NCBI GenBank assembly: GCA_036499395.1
Contig: DASYDW010000129.1
Span: 124,001 to 188,000 of the forward strand
Length of the DNA stretch: 64,000 nucleotides
Direction of reading: 5' to 3'
From: Pirellulales bacterium
GTDB taxonomy: Bacteria; Planctomycetota; Planctomycetia; Pirellulales; JACPPG01
Shown here: positions 59,404 through 64,000 of the stretch, one piece after another
How positions within the stretch are numbered: position 1 is the first letter of the stretch
How the letters are laid out: every line of letters starts with the position of its first letter
The notes under the pieces: generated by a model
The model's database searches: none
What the model was told of the DNA's origin: nothing
What the model saw: only the letters and a program-made list of their open reading frames with translations
Position numbers and translations under genes: made by a program

Positions 59404-61737
59404 ATGGCGACCGACATACAGATCGACGAGCTGATCGAGATCATTCTCGAAACCAACCGGACCCCGGAAGAAGTCTGCGCGCAGCATCCCGAGTTGTTGG
59501 ATGACGTGCGCCGGCAGCTACTGCTGCTGCGCAATGTCGAGGCGCAGATTCTCACCCTGTTTCCCACGACCGGCGATTCCGTTGCAGCGCCGTCCCACAA
59601 CTGGAACCGCAAGCCCGTCATTCCCGGCTACGAGATCGAATCGACTCTCGGTCAAGGCGGAATGGGGGTTGTCTACAAAGCGACGCAACTGAACCTGAAT
59701 CGCTCCGTTGCGCTCAAGATGTTGCTGGCCGGCGTGCATGCCAGTCCCCAGGATCATATGCGCTTCGTGCGCGAAGCCGAAGCCGTTGCCAGCCTGCGCC
59801 ATCCCCATATCGTGCAGGTCTTCGACGTCGACGACGTCGATGGGCATCCGTTCTATACGATGGAATACGTCGAGGGGGGCAGCCTTGCCAAGCGGCTGGC
59901 CGAAGCTCGCCAACCGATTCGAGACTCGGCACAGCTGCTTGCCACCGTGGCCCACGCCGTCGAGGCGGCGCATCAAAACGGAATCATCCACCGCGACCTC
60001 AAGCCCGCCAATATTTTGCTCACCGCCGAGGGCTCGCCCAAGATCAGCGATTTCGGGCTCGCCCGTCGCATCGATTTGGACATGCAGCTGACCTATACCG
60101 GGATCAGACTCGGTACGCCCAGCTACATGGCGCCCGAGCAAATGACCGGCAAGTCGTCCGCAGCAGACCCTGCGGTCGACATTTTTGCGCTAGGGGCGAT
60201 TCTCTACGAAATGCTCACCGGCGGACCGCCGTTCCGCGGCGAAACTCTTTCCGAAACCGAGCAACGACTGATCTCGCAGGAAGCGACTCCCCCCTCGCGG
60301 CTCAATCCAAAGGTTCCCCGCGATCTTGAGACGATCTGTCTGAGGTGCCTCGAGAAGGATCCTCGTAAGCGCTACGCTACGGCCGCCGAGCTGGCCGCCG
60401 ACTTGGAACGTTTCCTCCGGCACGAGCCGATTCATGCGCGACCGGTGAGGCCGACCGAACGGGCCTGGCGATGGGTTCGAAGAAATCCACTCCTCACGGC
60501 CCTGGCCGTGACGGGGACGGTGCTGGTCATCATCGTCGCGAGCGACGTCGCCCACCAGTGGTCGATGGCCGCGACGCGACGTTCGGAAAAGGTTCGGCTC
60601 ACCGCGCGGTACGAATCGGGCGTTCGCGCGCTCCTGGAAGGGCGCTATGCCGAGGCACGCGCCGTGCTGGTCAAACTGGGGGATGGTGGATTCAAAGATA
60701 TACGCCAGCGCATCGATCGGACAGTTGCCGATCTGGACGACATAGAAGAGCTTGACCGCATCCGTGAAGAGCGCCGCCTGGCGCTAAACGGGATCGACGG
60801 CGCCCGATTTCTGAATCCACGCGCCGCGGCAAAATACGAAAAGGTCTTTGCCCGCATTGGCCTGGGGCCGGTCCATGATGATCCCGAACTGGTGGCCAGT
60901 CGCTTCACCGACTCCGACATCAAAAGGAAGTTGGTGATCGGATTGGATGATTGGTCGCTGTGCGAGACCGACGAAAGCCGGCAGCAATGGCTGCTGGAGC
61001 TCGCGCGCCGGCTCGACGCGGACGACTTCGGCTGGCGGCACCGCATGCGCGATCCGGCCAATTGGCACCGCGCCGAGGCGCTCTCGCACTTGGCTTCCAC
61101 GGCGCTGGCGGCCGATCCTACGGTTCAATTGCTGGGAGTCCTCGGAGAGCGGTTGGATGCGGTCGGCCTGGATGCGACGGCGTTCATGAAACAAGTGCAG
61201 TCAACCCATCCCGATAGTTTTTACGCCAACCTGGCGCTCGCCGACACACTGCGCAACGACAACGCGGCCGAATCCATCCGCTATTACCAGGCAGCATTGG
61301 CATTGCGACCCACCGCGGCAGCGGCGCACAACAACCTGGCCGCGGCGCTATTGGCGCTCGACAGAACCCAAGAGGCCGTCGCTCATTACAGGAAAGCTCT
61401 CCAACACGAGGGCTGCCCGGGCTTCGTCCATTACAACCTGGGGCTCTCGTTGCTTGCATCGGGCGATGCCGCGGAAGCGATCGAGAATTTCCAATGGGCG
61501 ATTAAATCGTTGCCCAACTTTCCCGAGGGCCATATCGCACTCGGCAAGGCCCTGTTCCAGCAGCAGCGTTACGCCGAAGCGGCGACCGCATTCGTCGAAT
61601 GCCTGCGTCTGCTTCCCGAGTCCGCGCCGACACGAGCCGCGATCGAAGAGCAGTTGCGCCATTGCGAACTTTCGCACCATGATGCAACCTCCAGGCCACC
61701 CGACGCCAAAAGTGGCGCGACGAAAGCCAATTTCTAG
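59404..61737 (+). CDS. PknB-type Ser/Thr protein kinase with membrane helix and TPR repeats
   Basis: A 777-residue transmembrane kinase. A ~70-residue acidic N-terminus precedes the kinase domain: glycine loop LGQGGMGVVYKA, the lysine in SVALKMLLAG (Lys105), catalytic loop IIHRDLKPANILL, DFGLARRIDLDMQLTYTG activation segment start, and SYMAPEQMTGKSSAADPAVD. One membrane helix (LLTALAVTGTVLVIIVASD, residues ~362-380) leads to a large outer part ending in TPR units (YYQAALALRPTAAAAHNNLA, HYRKALQHEGCPGFVHYNLG, YAEAATAFVECLRLL). All catalytic residues are present. It likely phosphorylates the sigma factor encoded just upstream, with TPR units for ligand or partner binding. Confidence 0.94.
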   Translation: MATDIQIDELIEIILETNRTPEEVCAQHPELLDDVRRQLLLLRNVEAQILTLFPTTGDSVAAPSHNWNRKPVIPGYEIESTLGQGGMGVVYKATQLNLNRSVALKMLLAGVHASPQDHMRFVREAEAVASLRHPHIVQVFDVDDVDGHPFYTMEYVEGGSLAKRLAEARQPIRDSAQLLATVAHAVEAAHQNGIIHRDLKPANILLTAEGSPKISDFGLARRIDLDMQLTYTGIRLGTPSYMAPEQMTGKSSAADPAVDIFALGAILYEMLTGGPPFRGETLSETEQRLISQEATPPSRLNPKVPRDLETICLRCLEKDPRKRYATAAELAADLERFLRHEPIHARPVRPTERAWRWVRRNPLLTALAVTGTVLVIIVASDVAHQWSMAATRRSEKVRLTARYESGVRALLEGRYAEARAVLVKLGDGGFKDIRQRIDRTVADLDDIEELDRIREERRLALNGIDGARFLNPRAAAKYEKVFARIGLGPVHDDPELVASRFTDSDIKRKLVIGLDDWSLCETDESRQQWLLELARRLDADDFGWRHRMRDPANWHRAEALSHLASTALAADPTVQLLGVLGERLDAVGLDATAFMKQVQSTHPDSFYANLALADTLRNDNAAESIRYYQAALALRPTAAAAHNNLAAALLALDRTQEAVAHYRKALQHEGCPGFVHYNLGLSLLASGDAAEAIENFQWAIKSLPNFPEGHIALGKALFQQQRYAEAATAFVECLRLLPESAPTRAAIEEQLRHCELSHHDATSRPPDAKSGATKANF

Positions 61738-61815
61738 AATCAGGTTCCAGGGCACAGCTGCGGCGCGCCCAGCATCTCCCGGCCATCAACCGGCAAGGTT
61801 TTCATCAACAGCTTG

Positions 61816-62943
61816 CTACGAAGTGGTCACACGCTCCGGCAGGCTCGTGGCGTTTGCGCCGAAGTTCGCGGGAATCTCGGGGTGGCGGCGCACGTAATCG
61901 ACCATCGCCGGGATGCAGTCGCGCGGCGCCGCGCAGCGAATGCCCGAGCCGGCGAGCGCCGCATCCAGATTGCGCGTGTCGTACTCGACGTCATGCTTCA
62001 TGTACGCAAATACCTCGGGCGGAAACTGTAGTGCCCGCGACAGGACCGGAAACAATTTGAACGTCAGTTTCCCCAGCCACGGAGGCGCGCTATAGGGGGG
62101 CGGACGTACGCCGAAGGCCTGGAACATCGCGGCGGCCATCTCGCCCATCGTCACGGCCGGATTTGGCAGCACGTGATAAGATTTGCCCGCCGCGTCGGGC
62201 TTCTTGGCCAGATACTCGGTCGCGTCGCAAATGAAATCGACCGGCACCATGTAAAAACGCGTGTCCCGTCCACCGTACCAAAAGTACCGGCTCCAGCGGA
62301 TCCAACCGCTCTTTTCGAGTGCCGCCAGCGCCCGAATCACGAAGTACGGCCCGTCGTATTTGTTGATCTCACCGGTGCGTGAATCGCCGACGACGACGCC
62401 AGGCCGAATGATGATGGTCGGAATGCGATTCCACCGCGCGCGGACCGCAACCTCAGCGTCCCACTTCGTCAGCTCGTAATAGTTCTTCCAACTCTTGGCC
62501 TGTTCGAGTTCGTCTTCCAGCACGCGGCCGGTGCGCGTGCCAGAAACGTATGCCGTGGAAAAATAGATCAAACGCGACAATTTCGGCAACGTCTCGCAAA
62601 AATCGAGCACGTTCTTCGTGCCGGTCACATTGACCAGTTGCGAGATCGTGTGCGGTGTCGCCAGGTCGTAGATCGCGGCCAAGTGGTAGACGGTGTCGAC
62701 CTCGGCGGCCATGCGCCTCCGGGCGTCTTCATCCAGGCCCAACTGCGGCCGCGTGATATCTCCCAGAATGATCTCGGTGCGCTCGCGGCCGTGCGGGATG
62801 GCGTCGCGCGCCGCCTCGGCCACGGCGCGCATGGTCGGGATCACCAGCAAGCGCACCGTCGTTTCCGGCTCGGCAAGAAAGCGCTCAAGTAGTTCCCCAG
62901 CGATGAAGCCGGGATAGCCCGTGATGAATATTGCCCGTGACAT
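61816..62943 (-). CDS. Extended SDR/NAD-binding-4 family reductase or epimerase
   Basis: A 375-residue protein of the extended short-chain dehydrogenase family, NAD_binding_4 (fatty acyl-CoA reductase/male-sterility) type. The cofactor loop is FITGYPGFIAGELLERFL (residues ~6-23); TVYHLAAIYDLATP, the catalytic Y-x3-K in NYYELTKWDAEVAVR, and TIIIRPGVVVGDSRTGE follow. A C-terminal ~110-residue part with VMGEMAAAMFQ-like segments holds the substrate site. ATG 62943 (MSRAIFITG) fits the family. It is convergent with the kinase gene and has a minus-strand neighbour upstream. The substrate is unknown; acyl-CoA/ACP or sugar derivatives are possible. Confidence 0.88.
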   Translation of the reverse strand: MSRAIFITGYPGFIAGELLERFLAEPETTVRLLVIPTMRAVAEAARDAIPHGRERTEIILGDITRPQLGLDEDARRRMAAEVDTVYHLAAIYDLATPHTISQLVNVTGTKNVLDFCETLPKLSRLIYFSTAYVSGTRTGRVLEDELEQAKSWKNYYELTKWDAEVAVRARWNRIPTIIIRPGVVVGDSRTGEINKYDGPYFVIRALAALEKSGWIRWSRYFWYGGRDTRFYMVPVDFICDATEYLAKKPDAAGKSYHVLPNPAVTMGEMAAAMFQAFGVRPPPYSAPPWLGKLTFKLFPVLSRALQFPPEVFAYMKHDVEYDTRNLDAALAGSGIRCAAPRDCIPAMVDYVRRHPEIPANFGANATSLPERVTTS

Positions 62944-63013
62944 GCCCGTCCCCGTTGACAAGGCGCTGCGATGCGTTGGCCGCATCGCGTGGATGCCCCA
63001 CGCACTTTTGCGA

Positions 63014-63982
63014 TTACTTGGCGGCTGGCGCTGCCAGGTACTTGTCGAACCAATCGGCGATGACCGTCATGTCGGCCGTCAAATTGTCCCAACCGTGGGC
63101 TTTCCCTTCTTTCACGACCAGCTTTGTCGGCACACTCGCCGCGTTCAGCTTCTCGATGATCGACTGCGCCTGCTGAATCGGCACCAGCTTGTCGGCGTCG
63201 CCGTGAATGATCAGTGTCGGCGGATCGTCCGCCGTGACGTGCGTTACCGGTGAAATCTCCTTGCCGATTGCCACCAGACGCGCTTCGTCCGTGATTGGTA
63301 CAAAGTGCTTTGTTTCCTTGTCGAACTCCTCGAAGTCGAACGGCGCGCGCAGGTCTTTCAGCACGCCGCGTCCCATCGCGTTCTCGCCTGGCTGACCGTA
63401 GTTCAGGAAATCGGTTGGCGGAAAATAACAGCCCACCGCCTGCACACGGCTGCTCTCGCGATCGATGGGATCCTTGGCGTCGGCATCACCCGGCGTGCCG
63501 GCCGTTCCCTGCATCAATGACAAATGGCCGCCGGCCGAGGCTCCGCTGATGCCGATTCGATTCGGATCGATGCCGTAATCCTTCGCATGCGCGCGAATGT
63601 AACGCACCGCGCGGTGCATGTCCTGCAGCACCTCGGTAATCGTGAACTTTGGTTGGCTGCCGTGGACCACGGCAAAAACCGTATATCCGCGCTTCAGCAG
63701 CTCGGCGCCGAACCCGGTATTGATTGATTCATGTGCCGAGAACCAGCCGCCGCTGACACAGAAGATCACCGCGGCGCCGTTTGGCTTCGCCGGCTGAAAG
63801 ACATCCATCGTCAGCGCCGTGCCGAACTTGCGGCCATAGATCACGTCCTCGGTCCGCTTGACGTCAGATTCCTCTGCCGAAGCCGCACGGATGATGGCTT
63901 CAGGATTCGCCATGAGCGCCAGGCACAGGACGGCAAAAACGAACATCGGACGAACTTGATGAAGTGTATGGACGATCGGCAT
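63014..63982 (-). CDS. Exported alpha/beta-hydrolase (esterase/lipase family)
   Basis: A 322-residue exported hydrolase. A hydrophobic signal (MFVFAVLCLALMANPEAI) precedes an alpha/beta-hydrolase domain of the carboxylesterase/BD-FAE type: AAVIFCVSGGWFSAHES as oxyanion region, the nucleophile elbow IGISGASAGGHLSLM (G-x-S-x-G), acid in IIHGDADKLVPIQQ, and His in GKAHGWDN. All triad members are present. The GASAGGH form is typical of esterases acting on acetyl or short-chain esters, including those on plant glycans. It lies 71 bp upstream of the SDR gene on the same strand, possibly co-transcribed. The start lies just inside the window edge. Confidence 0.92.
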   Translation of the reverse strand: MPIVHTLHQVRPMFVFAVLCLALMANPEAIIRAASAEESDVKRTEDVIYGRKFGTALTMDVFQPAKPNGAAVIFCVSGGWFSAHESINTGFGAELLKRGYTVFAVVHGSQPKFTITEVLQDMHRAVRYIRAHAKDYGIDPNRIGISGASAGGHLSLMQGTAGTPGDADAKDPIDRESSRVQAVGCYFPPTDFLNYGQPGENAMGRGVLKDLRAPFDFEEFDKETKHFVPITDEARLVAIGKEISPVTHVTADDPPTLIIHGDADKLVPIQQAQSIIEKLNAASVPTKLVVKEGKAHGWDNLTADMTVIADWFDKYLAAPAAK

Positions 63983-64000
63983 GGTCGATTGAACTCCTGA

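Overview
The window reads as chromosomal DNA of a planctomycete (Planctomycetota, probably Pirellulales-like). Lineage markers are several DUF1501 Tat-exported proteins, a PSCyt1/DUF1549/DUF1553 cytochrome-domain protein, DUF1080, PEP-CTERM tails joined to dockerin-like repeats, an LEPR-type N-terminal signal on a giant NHL-repeat protein, small membrane proteins with an R-x-W/R-F-x-F anchor, and ECF sigma factors beside a PknB-type kinase. The DNA is GC-rich, genes lie on both strands in short operons, and I see no tRNA, rRNA, CRISPR array, insertion sequence, prophage or transposase.

Layout. 1-9.7 kb: end of a DUF1501 gene, an orphan type II secretion F protein, an HD-domain protein, small membrane proteins, an ICMT-like methyltransferase, a PD40 propeller, a zinc-ribbon peptide, a frameshifted gene, DUF1080, DUF423 and an ECF sigma factor. 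10-14.9 kb: HpcH/HpaI aldolase, SGNH hydrolase, ATP sulfurylase (sat) and small membrane proteins. 15-19.5 kb: a decayed zone with an orphan PEP-CTERM tail and a truncated copy of a B12-binding radical SAM gene, then the intact gene and a secreted trypsin-like protease. 19.5-28 kb: M48 protease and LemA, a three-gene overlapping ECF sigma operon, a serine hydrolase and a metallophosphoesterase. 28-37.9 kb: TPR, M23 and ARPP-1 proteins; a TetR regulator divergent from an Fe-S protein/thioesterase/methyltransferase operon; an overlapping NodB deacetylase-formyltransferase pair. 38-49 kb: NHL-repeat giant, PhnB-like protein, a PEP-CTERM/dockerin propeller, a CxxCH protein, a DTW-domain protein and a Tat-exported propeller. 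49.5-57.6 kb: DUF1501, DUF1501, RluA-type synthase, PSCyt protein, DUF1501. 57.6-64 kb: Dps, ECF sigma plus Ser/Thr kinase, an SDR-type reductase and an esterase.

Genes acting together: the PSCyt/DUF1501 couple (1 bp apart); ECF sigma, membrane protein and secreted protein (stop/start overlaps); ECF sigma and kinase; LemA and M48; TetR and its divergent operon with a perfect inverted repeat between; NodB deacetylase and formyltransferase (22 bp overlap).

The most notable pattern outside genes is a set of six different intergenic palindromic repeats. One, present twice, has the layout of a REP/BIME element (GTAG at both outer ends, two inverted hairpins), yet no REP-associated transposase is in the window. 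Three short genes under 60 codons are also described. I found no obvious new defence or biosynthetic system; the better leads are the NodB-formyltransferase pair, the TetR-controlled Fe-S/SCP2-like operon, the overlapping ECF operon and the REP-like elements.
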